The notes under the pieces: model-generated
Seen by the model: only the letters and a program-made list of their open reading frames with translations
Told to the model about the DNA's origin: nothing
Databases searched by the model: none
Source of the DNA: Pseudomonas sp. S09G 359
Lineage (GTDB): Bacteria > Pseudomonadota > Gammaproteobacteria > Pseudomonadales > Pseudomonadaceae
Length of the DNA: 64,000 nucleotides
Direction: 5' to 3'
Assembly: GCF_002843605.1 (NCBI RefSeq)
Contig: NZ_CP025263.1
Location: 6,375,501 to 6,439,500 of the forward strand
Shown: piece by piece, positions 55,475-64,000 of the stretch
Layout of the letters: each line of letters begins with the position of its first letter
How positions within the stretch are numbered: position 1 is the first letter of the stretch
Translations under genes and position numbers: made by a program

Positions 55475-57829
55475 ATGAAGCGCGTCTTGCGGGTTCTCGC
55501 GGTTCTGCTGGTGCTCATCGCCCTCGGCGCCGGCTGGTACGTCTACAGCAAGCAACCGACCCGCCAGGGCACGGTTACGCTGGCGAACCTGCAGGGCTCG
55601 GTCACCGTGCGCTACGACGACCGGGGCGTGCCGCATATTCGCGCCGAGAACGAGACAGACCTGTACCGCGCCCTCGGCTATGTGCACGCCCAGGACCGGC
55701 TGTTCCAGATGGAGATCATGCGGCGCCTGGCCCGTGGCGAGCTGGCCGAGGTGCTGGGGCCCAAGTTGCTGGAGACCGACAAGCTGTTCCGCAGCCTGCG
55801 CATTCGCGAGCGCGCGCTGAGCTACGTGGAACACATGGACCATGAATCTGGCGCTTGGAAGGCCCTGCAAGCCTACCTGGACGGAATCAACGCCTATCAG
55901 GACAGCCACGCCAGCCCGATGGAGTTCGACGTACTGGGCATCCCTAAGCGCCGCTTCACTCCAGAGGACACTATCAGCGTCGCCGGCTACCTGGCCTACA
56001 GCTTCGCCGCCGCGTTTCGTACAGAGCCACTGCTGACTTACGTACGCGACCAATTGGGCAGCGACTACCTGAAAGTCTTCGACCTCGACTGGCAACCCAA
56101 GGGCGCGCTCAACCTGGCCGCCAGCGATTGGCAAACCCTCGGTTCCATCGCCTCCCTGAGCGAGCAGGCCCTGGCCGACAATGGCTTGCCGCAGTTCGAA
56201 GGCAGCAACGCCTGGGCCATCAGCGGCAGCCGCACCAAGAGTGGCAAGCCGTTGCTGGCGGGCGACCCGCATATCCGTTTCTCGGTGCCGTCGGTGTGGT
56301 ACGAGGCGCAACTCTCGGCGCCGGGCTTCGAGTTGTACGGCTATCACAACGCGCTGGTACCGGTGGCGTTCCTGGGGCACAACCTGGACTTCGGCTGGAG
56401 CCTGACCATGTTCCAGAACGATGACCTCGACCTGATCGCCGAGAAGGTCAACCCGGATAACGCCAACCAGGTCTGGTACCAAGGCCAGTGGGTCGACATG
56501 ACCAGCAGCGAGCAACAGATTGCGGTCAAGGGCCAGGCGCCGGTCAGCCTCACCCTGCGCCAATCGCCCCACGGCCCGATCATCAATGACGTGCTGGGCG
56601 ACAACGCCGGCAAAACGCCGGTCGCCATGTGGTGGGCATTCCTCGACACCCAGAACCCGATCCTCGAAGGGTTCTACCAGCTCAACCGCGCCGACACCCT
56701 GGCCAAGGCGCGCGCCGCTGCCGCCAAGGTTTCCGCGCCAGGCCTGAACATTGTATGGGCGAACGCCAAGGGCGATATCGGCTGGTGGGCAGCCGCGCAG
56801 TTGCCGATCCGCCCGGCGGGCGTGAATGGCGGTTTCATCCTTGATGGCAGCACCGCCCAGGCCGACAAGCTGGGCTTCTACCCCTTCAGCGCCAACCCCC
56901 AGGAAGAAAACCCGGCGCGCGGTTACGTGGTGTCCGCCAATGCGCAGCCGGTGTCGCCCACCGGCATGGAGATCCCCGGGTATTACAACCTCGCCGACCG
57001 TGGCCAGCAGCTGAACGCGCAATTGAGCGACAAAAGCGTGAAGTGGGACGTGACCAACAGCCAGGCCTTGCAGCTCGGCACCGCCAGCGCCTTTGGCCCA
57101 CGCCTGTTGGCGCCGCTGTTGCCGGTGTTGCGTGAGGTGGTCAAGGACCCGGCGCAATTGAAACTGGTGGAGCAACTGGCGAACTGGAAAGGCGACTATC
57201 CGCTGGACTCCACCAGCGCCACGCTGTTCAACCAGTTCCTGTACAACCTCGCCGATGCGGCCTTTCATCCGAAGCTCGGCGACGGCATGTTCAAGACCCT
57301 GCTCAGCACCCGCGTGGTCGACGCCGCTTTGCCACGCCTGGCAGCCTCCGCGGACTCGCCATGGTGGGACGGCAAACGCGCCGACACCGTCAAGCTCGCC
57401 TGGGACAACAGCCTCGCGCACCTCAAGGCCACCTTCGGCGATGACCCGAGCCAGTGGCAGTGGGGCAAGGCGCACACCCTGACCCACGGCCACCCGCTGG
57501 GCTCGCAGAAACCGCTGGACCTGATCGTCAACGTCGGCCCGTTCCCGGCGCCAGGCACCCATGAAGTGCCGAATAACCAATCGGCCAATATCGGCCCCGC
57601 GCCGTGGCCGGTGACCTACGGCCCGTCGACCCGGCGTCTGATCGACTTTGCCGATGTGGCCCACGCCCTCACCATCAACCCGGTCGGGCAAAGCGGCGTG
57701 CCCTTCGACAAGCACTACGGCGACCAGGCAGAGACCTATATCGAAGGCGGCTACGAGCAGGCGCATTTCAGTGATGAGGAAGTCACGGCGAATACGCGCG
57801 GCACGCTGAAACTATTGCCGGCAAGGTAA
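55475..57829 (+). CDS. hacB: Acyl-homoserine-lactone acylase (HacB-like)
   Basis: I start at ATG 55475, with AAGGA at a good distance, instead of the in-frame ATG 55469 (784 residues). A signal/anchor segment is followed by a penicillin-acylase fold. Autocleavage is expected before Ser244 in QFEGSNAWAISG, creating the catalytic N-terminal Ser of the beta chain. Length and synteny (next to the polyamine transporter) match P. aeruginosa HacB, which hydrolyses acyl-homoserine lactones in the periplasm. It could therefore quench quorum signals. Confidence 0.87.
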   Translation: MKRVLRVLAVLLVLIALGAGWYVYSKQPTRQGTVTLANLQGSVTVRYDDRGVPHIRAENETDLYRALGYVHAQDRLFQMEIMRRLARGELAEVLGPKLLETDKLFRSLRIRERALSYVEHMDHESGAWKALQAYLDGINAYQDSHASPMEFDVLGIPKRRFTPEDTISVAGYLAYSFAAAFRTEPLLTYVRDQLGSDYLKVFDLDWQPKGALNLAASDWQTLGSIASLSEQALADNGLPQFEGSNAWAISGSRTKSGKPLLAGDPHIRFSVPSVWYEAQLSAPGFELYGYHNALVPVAFLGHNLDFGWSLTMFQNDDLDLIAEKVNPDNANQVWYQGQWVDMTSSEQQIAVKGQAPVSLTLRQSPHGPIINDVLGDNAGKTPVAMWWAFLDTQNPILEGFYQLNRADTLAKARAAAAKVSAPGLNIVWANAKGDIGWWAAAQLPIRPAGVNGGFILDGSTAQADKLGFYPFSANPQEENPARGYVVSANAQPVSPTGMEIPGYYNLADRGQQLNAQLSDKSVKWDVTNSQALQLGTASAFGPRLLAPLLPVLREVVKDPAQLKLVEQLANWKGDYPLDSTSATLFNQFLYNLADAAFHPKLGDGMFKTLLSTRVVDAALPRLAASADSPWWDGKRADTVKLAWDNSLAHLKATFGDDPSQWQWGKAHTLTHGHPLGSQKPLDLIVNVGPFPAPGTHEVPNNQSANIGPAPWPVTYGPSTRRLIDFADVAHALTINPVGQSGVPFDKHYGDQAETYIEGGYEQAHFSDEEVTANTRGTLKLLPAR

Positions 57830-57860
57830 TTGCCCTGCCACATTTGCACCGAGTACTGCT

Positions 57861-58838
57861 TTATATCGGCGCCGCAAAGTTAAGCCGGAACTGTTGTGGC
57901 GTGACGCCCAGCCGGCGGTTGAACACACTGCGCATGTGCTGGGCGTCGCGAAAGCCGCACTGATAGGCCACGGTCTTCAGCGGTGCGGAGCTGCTTTCAA
58001 GCATCACCCGCGCCGCATCCACCCGCGCCCGCTCGACGAATTCCGCTGGCGTCACCCGCGCCTCTCGGGCGAACACCCGGGAGAAATTGCGTGCGCTCAT
58101 ATTGGCCGCCTTGGCCAGGTCGGCGATGGTCAGGTCCCCGGTCAGGTTCGCCAATACGTACAGCTGCACCAACGCCACCGCCGAGGTGGTTTCGGCGTGG
58201 GGCGTAAGAAATGGACTGAACTGCGACTGCCCGCCCGCGCGCTGGGTGAACACCACCAGGCGCTTGGCCACGCTCAACGCGACTTCCGGGCCGTGGTCCT
58301 GGGCCAACAGATACAACGACAAATCGATGCCCGCCGTGACCCCGGCCGAGGTGTAGAGGTTGCCGTCCTGCACATAGAGGCGGTCGGCCTCGACCTGGGC
58401 CGAGGGGCACAGGCGCGCCAAACCGGCAGCATCATTCCAATGGGTGGTGACGGTTTTGCCGTCCAGCAAGCCGGCGCGGGCCAGCATGAAGGCGCCGTTG
58501 CAGATCGAACCAAAGCGTTGCGCCCGCGCCGTCGCCCCACGCAGCCAATCATCGAACGGCGCGCCGAAATCCTCGAACGGCAACTGCGGCCCGCCCGCGA
58601 CCAACAGCAGGTCATAGGCTTGCAGGGCGTCGCTGTAATGCCGATGGGCCTGCAATGACAGGCCGTTGGACGCGACCAGGGTGCCGTGGCCGAAACCGAT
58701 GACTTCCAGTTGGTAATGATCTTCAGGCGCCAGGAAACGATTGGCCTCGCAGAACACGTCCATGGGCCCCGTCACATCCAGTGACTGGACGCCGGGGAAG
58801 ATCAGGATGCCGACGGTTTTGCCCATGGCTACAGACAC
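57861..58838 (-). CDS. GlxA-family AraC regulator with DJ-1/PfpI domain
   Basis: The 325-residue frame starts at GTG 58838 (AGGA upstream); ATG 58826 is the alternative. Residues about 6-185 form a DJ-1/PfpI domain with GSICNGAFMLARAGLL, and the end is an AraC helix-turn-helix (about 220-315, AKAANMSARNFSRVFAREA and TVAYQCGFRDAQHM). GlxA-type proteins regulate amine or arginine catabolism in several bacteria. The ligand here is unknown. Confidence 0.9.
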   Translation of the reverse strand: MSVAMGKTVGILIFPGVQSLDVTGPMDVFCEANRFLAPEDHYQLEVIGFGHGTLVASNGLSLQAHRHYSDALQAYDLLLVAGGPQLPFEDFGAPFDDWLRGATARAQRFGSICNGAFMLARAGLLDGKTVTTHWNDAAGLARLCPSAQVEADRLYVQDGNLYTSAGVTAGIDLSLYLLAQDHGPEVALSVAKRLVVFTQRAGGQSQFSPFLTPHAETTSAVALVQLYVLANLTGDLTIADLAKAANMSARNFSRVFAREARVTPAEFVERARVDAARVMLESSSAPLKTVAYQCGFRDAQHMRSVFNRRLGVTPQQFRLNFAAPI

Positions 58839-58867
58839 CTTTTCCTAGCTGAATAAATACAACTCCC

Positions 58868-58957
58868 TGTGGGAGCTGGCTTGCCTGCGATGGCATCACC
58901 CCAGTCTAACTGACAGACCGAGTAGCCAGCATCGCAGGCAAGCCAGCTCCCACATTT
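58868..58957. repeat. REP pair of the GAGCTGGC subtype
   Basis: TGTGGGAGCTGGCTTGCCTGC near 58868 and its partner ending CCAGCTCCCACATT form a third REP subtype, in the gap between two divergent genes. Confidence 0.9.
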
Positions 58958-59067
58958 GACAGCATCTGGCGTGATATCGAGGCACATTGGCCGACATCGC
59001 ACCCTCGCCGCGATAGCCCGGTGGCAGGCACGCGACCAGACTGGAGCCTTCCCACAGGAGAACCACC

Positions 59068-59709
59068 ATGACCACCACCATCGCCGGTATCCAGATCCCT
59101 GACAGCGCCCTCGCCAAGGCCACCACTGAGTACATCCGCGACGTCGAATCCGACCTGCTCTACCACCACTCGCGCCGGGTGTTTCTGTTCGGCGCGTTGA
59201 GCGGTGAGCGCAAGCAACTGGCCTATAACCCGGAGCTGCTCTACGTCGGCGCGATGTTCCACGACCTCGGCCTGGTGGAAGGCCATCGCAGTGACGACGA
59301 ACGTTTCGAAGTGGACGGTGCCAATGCCGCCGCGGCCTTCCTCAAGCCTTATGGGCTGAGCGATGACGATATCGAACAGGTGTGGCTGTCTATCGCCCTG
59401 CACACCACGCCGGGCGTGCCGCAACACTTGCGCCCGACCGTTGCGCTGGTGACCGCCGGAGTCGAGATGGACGTGCTGGGCATGGATTACGCCGCGTTTT
59501 CCAGCGTGCAGCGCGAAGCCGTGGTGCATGCGCATCCACGCGGTGAAGGGTTCAAGGAGTGCATCATCTGCGCGTTTGCCGACGGCTTGCGCCACCGCCC
59601 GCAAACCACGTTTGGCAACGTGAAGACCGATGTGCTGGTGGATCAGGAGCCGGGGTTCAAGCCGATGAATTTTGTCGAGGTGATTCGCAAATCGCCTTGG
59701 GCTGCGTAG
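59068..59709 (+). CDS. HD-domain protein
   Basis: The 213-residue protein has an HD domain with HSRRVFLFGAL, AMFHDLGLVE (His-Asp) and a late Asp-rich stretch. A good AGGAGAA site precedes the ATG. Substrate unknown; proteins of this type hydrolyse nucleotides or small phosphates, and some carry iron. The gene is divergent from the GlxA regulator, which may control it. Confidence 0.83.
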   Translation: MTTTIAGIQIPDSALAKATTEYIRDVESDLLYHHSRRVFLFGALSGERKQLAYNPELLYVGAMFHDLGLVEGHRSDDERFEVDGANAAAAFLKPYGLSDDDIEQVWLSIALHTTPGVPQHLRPTVALVTAGVEMDVLGMDYAAFSSVQREAVVHAHPRGEGFKECIICAFADGLRHRPQTTFGNVKTDVLVDQEPGFKPMNFVEVIRKSPWAA

Positions 59710-59727
59710 TTGACTTGAAACCCAATC

Positions 59728-59776
59728 AAATGTGGGAGGGGCGGTGCGACGATTCGACTTGCCCCCTCCCACATTT
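59728..59776. repeat. REP with 18-base insert, convergent junction
   Basis: AAATGTGGGAGGGGC, the insert GGTGCGACGATTCGACTT and GCCCCCTCCCACATTT. It separates the stops of the HD gene and potI. Confidence 0.92.
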
Positions 59777-59791
59777 TGACCTCACACAGAT

Positions 59792-60676
59792 TCAGACCGG
59801 TGCAGGCGCCCGGCGCTTGTCCGGCTGTTGCCAACCATCCGCCGCCGCTTCTTCGATCGCTTGCTGGATGGCTTTCTTGCGGTGTTCCTCAGCACGCCGG
59901 CTGAAGAACCAAACCAGGAAGGTCACCAGCGACACCGCCAGCAGAATCAAGCTGGCCACGGCGTTGATCTCGGGTTTAACCCCCAGGCGCACCGCCGAGA
60001 ACACTTCCATCGGCAAGGTGGTCGAGCCTGGGCCCGACACGAAGCTGGCCAGTACCAGGTCATCCAGTGACAGTGCGAACGACATCATGCCGCCCGCCGC
60101 CAACGACGGCGCGATCATCGGGATGGTGATCAGGAAGAACACCTTCCACGGCCGCGCGCCCAAGTCCATCGCGGCTTCTTCGATCGACAGGTCCAGCTCA
60201 CGCAAGCGTGCCGACACGACTACCGCCACATACGCCGCACAGAACGTGGTGTGGGCGATCCAGATAGTGACGATGCCACGCTCCTGCGGCCAACCGATCA
60301 TCTGCGCCATGGCCACGAACAGCAGCAACAGCGACAGGCCGGTGATCACTTCCGGCATCACCAACGGCGCCGTCACCAGGCCGCCGAACAGCGTACGGCC
60401 CTTGAAGTGGCTGATACGCGTAAGCACGAACGCCGCCAACGTCCCCAAGGCCACAGCGGCCACCGCCGTATAGCAGGCGATTTCCAGGGAGCGCGCCACC
60501 GAGCCCATCAGCTGGGTGTTGTCCAGCAAACCGACGTACCACTTGATCGACCAACCGCCCCACACCGTCACCAGCTTGGATTCGTTGAACGAGTAGATCA
60601 CCAGAATCAGCATCGGCAGGTAGATAAACAGCAACCCCGCCACCAGCATGAAGCTTGAGAACCTGACGCGCTTCAT
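59792..60676 (-). CDS. potI: Polyamine ABC transporter permease (PotI/SpuH)
   Basis: The 294-residue permease has six membrane segments and the EAA loop AAMDLGARPWKVFFLITIPM. It is the last gene of the transporter run and overlaps the previous permease gene by 4 bases (ATGA). The C-terminal tail is charged. It corresponds in position to SpuH of P. aeruginosa. Confidence 0.93.
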   Translation of the reverse strand: MKRVRFSSFMLVAGLLFIYLPMLILVIYSFNESKLVTVWGGWSIKWYVGLLDNTQLMGSVARSLEIACYTAVAAVALGTLAAFVLTRISHFKGRTLFGGLVTAPLVMPEVITGLSLLLLFVAMAQMIGWPQERGIVTIWIAHTTFCAAYVAVVVSARLRELDLSIEEAAMDLGARPWKVFFLITIPMIAPSLAAGGMMSFALSLDDLVLASFVSGPGSTTLPMEVFSAVRLGVKPEINAVASLILLAVSLVTFLVWFFSRRAEEHRKKAIQQAIEEAAADGWQQPDKRRAPAPV

Positions 60677-61593
60677 ATCTTGCCCTCCATCTCTTTGGCT
60701 TGGCTGCGGTTAAACAGGATGATCGGCACAATCAGGATCGCCAGCATCACCACCGCCAGGGCAGACGCCACCGGCCAGTCACGGTTGTTGAAGAATTCTT
60801 GCCACAACACTTTACCGATCATCAGGGTTTCCGGGCCGCCGAGCAGCTCAGGAATCACGAACTCGCCCACCACCGGGATAAACACCAGCATGCAGCCAGC
60901 GATGATGCCGTTCTTGGACAGCGGCACGGTGATTTTCCAGAAGCTGTTGAAAGTGCTCGAGCCCAGGTCGGACGCGGCTTCCAGCAGGCTCTGGTCGTGT
61001 TTCACCAGGTTGGCGTACAGCGGCAGGATCATGAACGGCAGGTACGAATAGACCACGCCGATATACACCGCAATGTTGGTGTTGAGGATCTGCAGCGGTT
61101 CGTTGATCAACCCGATAGACATCAGGAAGCCGTTGAGCAAACCGTTGTTGCTGAGGATGCCCATCCACGCATACACGCGGATCAGGATCGCGGTCCAGGT
61201 CGGCATCATGATCAGCAGCACCAGTACGGTCTGCATCTCTTTGCGCGCACTGGCAATGGCGTAGGCCATCGGGTAGCCGATCAGCAGGCACAACACCGTG
61301 CTGAAAAACGCCATCTTCAGCGAGCCCAGGTAGGCGGCGATATACAACTCGTCGTCGCCGAGCATCGCGTAGTTGCTGAGGTTCAGCACCAGTTGCAGCT
61401 TCTGCTCAACGAAGGTGTAGATCTCGGTGTACGGCGGGATCGCCACGTCGGCTTCGGCAAAGCTGATTTTCAGAACGATGAAGAACGGCAGTGCGAAGAA
61501 CAGGAACAGCCACAGGAAGGGAATACCAATGACCGCGTGACGACCAGTGGGAGTTATTCGTTGCAGGCGGCGCTTGAGCTTCTTCATGTTCAT
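60673..61593 (-). CDS. potH: Polyamine ABC transporter permease (PotH/SpuG)
   Basis: I start at ATG 61593, which overlaps the ATPase gene stop (ATGA) and gives 306 residues. Six membrane segments and the EAA loop EAASDLGSSTFNSFWKITVP are visible. With PotI it forms the inner membrane channel. Confidence 0.93.
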   Translation of the reverse strand: MNMKKLKRRLQRITPTGRHAVIGIPFLWLFLFFALPFFIVLKISFAEADVAIPPYTEIYTFVEQKLQLVLNLSNYAMLGDDELYIAAYLGSLKMAFFSTVLCLLIGYPMAYAIASARKEMQTVLVLLIMMPTWTAILIRVYAWMGILSNNGLLNGFLMSIGLINEPLQILNTNIAVYIGVVYSYLPFMILPLYANLVKHDQSLLEAASDLGSSTFNSFWKITVPLSKNGIIAGCMLVFIPVVGEFVIPELLGGPETLMIGKVLWQEFFNNRDWPVASALAVVMLAILIVPIILFNRSQAKEMEGKI

Positions 61594-62732
61594 GAGCGAA
61601 GTACCACGCCGCTGTCGTCTTCCCACCACACGTAAACCTGGTCACCCCAGGTCGGCCGCTGGCCACGGCGTTCGGCGTTGGCCACGAACGACTGCACCAG
61701 CTTGCCGCTCGGCAGTTCCACGTAGAACACCGAGTGCCCGCCGAGGTAGGCGATGTCGTGCACCTTGCCGCTGGACCAGTTGTGCTCGCAGGTCGGCATT
61801 TCCGAGGTCACCAGCAGTTTTTCCGGGCGGATGGCGTAGGTCACCGACTTGTCTTCCACCGAGGTGGCGATGCCGTAGCCCACGTAAATGTCGCGGTCGA
61901 GGTCCGGGCACTTGAGCACCGCGTGGCCTTCGGCGTCATCCACCACCTGGGTTTCGAAGATGTTGACGTTGCCGATGAACTCGCACACCAGACGGCTGGT
62001 AGGCGTTTCGTAGATGTCGATCGGGCTGCCGATCTGGGCGATCCAGCCCAGGTGCATGATCGCGATGCGCTCGGCCATGGTCATGGCCTCTTCCTGGTCG
62101 TGGGTCACCATCACGCAGGTCACACCCACGCGCTCGATGATCTCCACCAGTTCCAGCTGCATCTGCGAGCGCAGTTTCTTGTCGAGGGCGCCCATCGGCT
62201 CATCGAGCAGCAGCAGTTTCGGGCGCTTGGCCAACGAGCGGGCCAGGGCCACACGCTGGCGCTGGCCACCGGACAGCTGATGCGGCTTGCGCTTGGCGTA
62301 CTGGCTCATCTGTACCAGCTTGAGCATCTCGGCCACGCGGGCTTCAACTTCGGCCTTGGGGATCTTGTCCTGTTGCAGGCCGAAGGCGATGTTCTGCGCC
62401 ACGGTCATGTGTGGGAACAAGGCGTAGGACTGGAACATCATGTTGATCGGCCGCTCGTAGGGCGGCATGTCGGTGATGTCCACACCGTCGAGGTAGATGC
62501 GCCCTTCGGTCGGTCGCTCGAAGCCTGCGAGCATGCGCAGCAAGGTGGATTTGCCCGAACCCGAACCGCCGAGCAAGGCGAAGATCTCGCCTTTCTTGAT
62601 TTCCAGGGACACATCGTCCACGGCAATCGTCTCGTCGAACTTCTTCGTGACCCGGTCGATTTTGACCAGCACCTTTTTCGGTGTCTGGTCGCCCTCGAGG
62701 GCTTTCTTATAGGCGCCGGAGGCAACTGCCAT
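61590..62732 (-). CDS. potG: Polyamine ABC transporter ATPase (PotG/SpuF)
   Basis: The 380-residue ABC ATPase has Walker A GGSGSGKST, signature LSGGQRQR, Walker B LLLLDEP, the switch His in MVTHDQEEAM and a C-terminal TOBE domain. It powers the putrescine/spermidine uptake system. Confidence 0.95.
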   Translation of the reverse strand: MAVASGAYKKALEGDQTPKKVLVKIDRVTKKFDETIAVDDVSLEIKKGEIFALLGGSGSGKSTLLRMLAGFERPTEGRIYLDGVDITDMPPYERPINMMFQSYALFPHMTVAQNIAFGLQQDKIPKAEVEARVAEMLKLVQMSQYAKRKPHQLSGGQRQRVALARSLAKRPKLLLLDEPMGALDKKLRSQMQLELVEIIERVGVTCVMVTHDQEEAMTMAERIAIMHLGWIAQIGSPIDIYETPTSRLVCEFIGNVNIFETQVVDDAEGHAVLKCPDLDRDIYVGYGIATSVEDKSVTYAIRPEKLLVTSEMPTCEHNWSSGKVHDIAYLGGHSVFYVELPSGKLVQSFVANAERRGQRPTWGDQVYVWWEDDSGVVLRS

Positions 62733-62758
62733 TTACGAAACTCCCAACAAAATGTGGA

Positions 62759-62779
62759 GTTCGCCCGATACAGGCGAAC
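62759..62779 (-). other. Intercistronic hairpin downstream of potF
   Basis: GTTCGCC-CGATACA-GGCGAAC forms a 7-bp stem in the 71-base gap between potF and potG. Such hairpins commonly stabilise the binding-protein message so that it outnumbers the permease and ATPase. Confidence 0.55.
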
Positions 62780-62803
62780 CCGGGATAGTTTGAGCTCTAT
62801 GCC

Positions 62804-63910
<1,107 letters not shown>

Positions 63911-64000
63911 TTAAATAGTTGGGCCCAAAGTTGTTGCCCGGCAACAAAACCGGCGCGCAACTTACCCTCGATAAACCGATCCGGCAAAACTTTTTGTCAT

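Noticed and set aside
54845..57766. 973-codon open frame antisense to hacB
   Set aside because: It mirrors the hacB frame and owes its length to the high GC content of third codon positions; it has no motif or ribosome site.

Overview
The window is a single stretch of chromosome from a Pseudomonas, most likely the P. fluorescens group. Three things point there: high GC with Pseudomonas codon use, a gene order that follows P. aeruginosa PA0300-PA0370 (rsmD, yheT-like, calB/GMC, coaD, fdx, mutM, ilvD, thyA-lgt, ptsP-rppH, ilvA/rpiA, serA, hacB, potFGHI), and about 19 REP loci built on GTGGGAGGGGGCTTGCCCCC, which are typical of fluorescent pseudomonads. I see no rRNA, tRNA, CRISPR array, prophage or insertion sequence. 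Coding density is high and no gap between genes exceeds 300 bases.

Layout. 1-7.9 kb: end of rsmD, a YheT-type hydrolase, sulfurtransferase sseA, a TetR-controlled oxidation module (coniferyl-type aldehyde dehydrogenase, Tat lipoprotein, GMC oxidoreductase), coaD and a ferredoxin. 7.9-14.6 kb: mutM, an HDOD protein, rlmI, an MFS pump and ilvD. 14.7-18.9 kb: a cell-surface-signalling iron uptake set (TonB receptor, FecR, FecI). 19-25.2 kb: phosphorylcholine phosphatase, cystine transporter tcyP, folA and an uncharacterised DUF2868-DUF3482 GTPase pair. 25.2-31.9 kb: an aminoethylphosphonate locus (PhnZ-like HD oxygenase, FAD oxidoreductase, phnS/U/T transporter, LysR regulator). 31.9-34.7 kb: cadA/cadR with a clear MerR-type operator. 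34.8-44.8 kb: thyA-lgt-TauE, an NRDE protein, ptsP-rppH, a HAD phosphatase, a DUF2269 protein and ilvA/rpiA. 44.9-51.7 kb: two tandem SdiA-regulated-type proteins, a FAH protein and D-2-hydroxyglutarate dehydrogenase divergent from serA, a DUF4399 protein and an unusually short substrate-binding protein. 51.8-64 kb: DUF523, a 2OG-Fe(II) oxygenase, a DUF2059 protein, a lipase-like hydrolase, a DUF6436-hacB pair, a GlxA-type regulator, an HD protein and the potFGHI polyamine transporter.

How the genes work together. Central metabolism is represented by serine synthesis (serA with the D2HG-clearing dehydrogenase), branched-chain amino acids (ilvD, ilvA), the pentose phosphate pathway (rpiA), folate and dTMP (folA, thyA) and CoA (coaD). 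Nutrient capture is a recurring theme: phosphonate, polyamine, cystine, choline phosphate and ferric-siderophore systems all occur. REP elements sit at 10 of the 14 convergent gene junctions, where they may act as transcript ends. A minor REP form, in which a fixed half carrying an 18-base insert is joined to different ordinary REP halves, occurs five times.

The most notable candidates for new biology are the phosphonate locus, which keeps the PhnZ active-site residues but has no PhnY, PhnW or PhnX beside it; the DUF2868-DUF3482 membrane/GTPase pair; the Tat-lipoprotein/GMC/aldehyde dehydrogenase module; and the chimeric REP family. The annotation comes from reading the sequence and from family knowledge; no database search was run.
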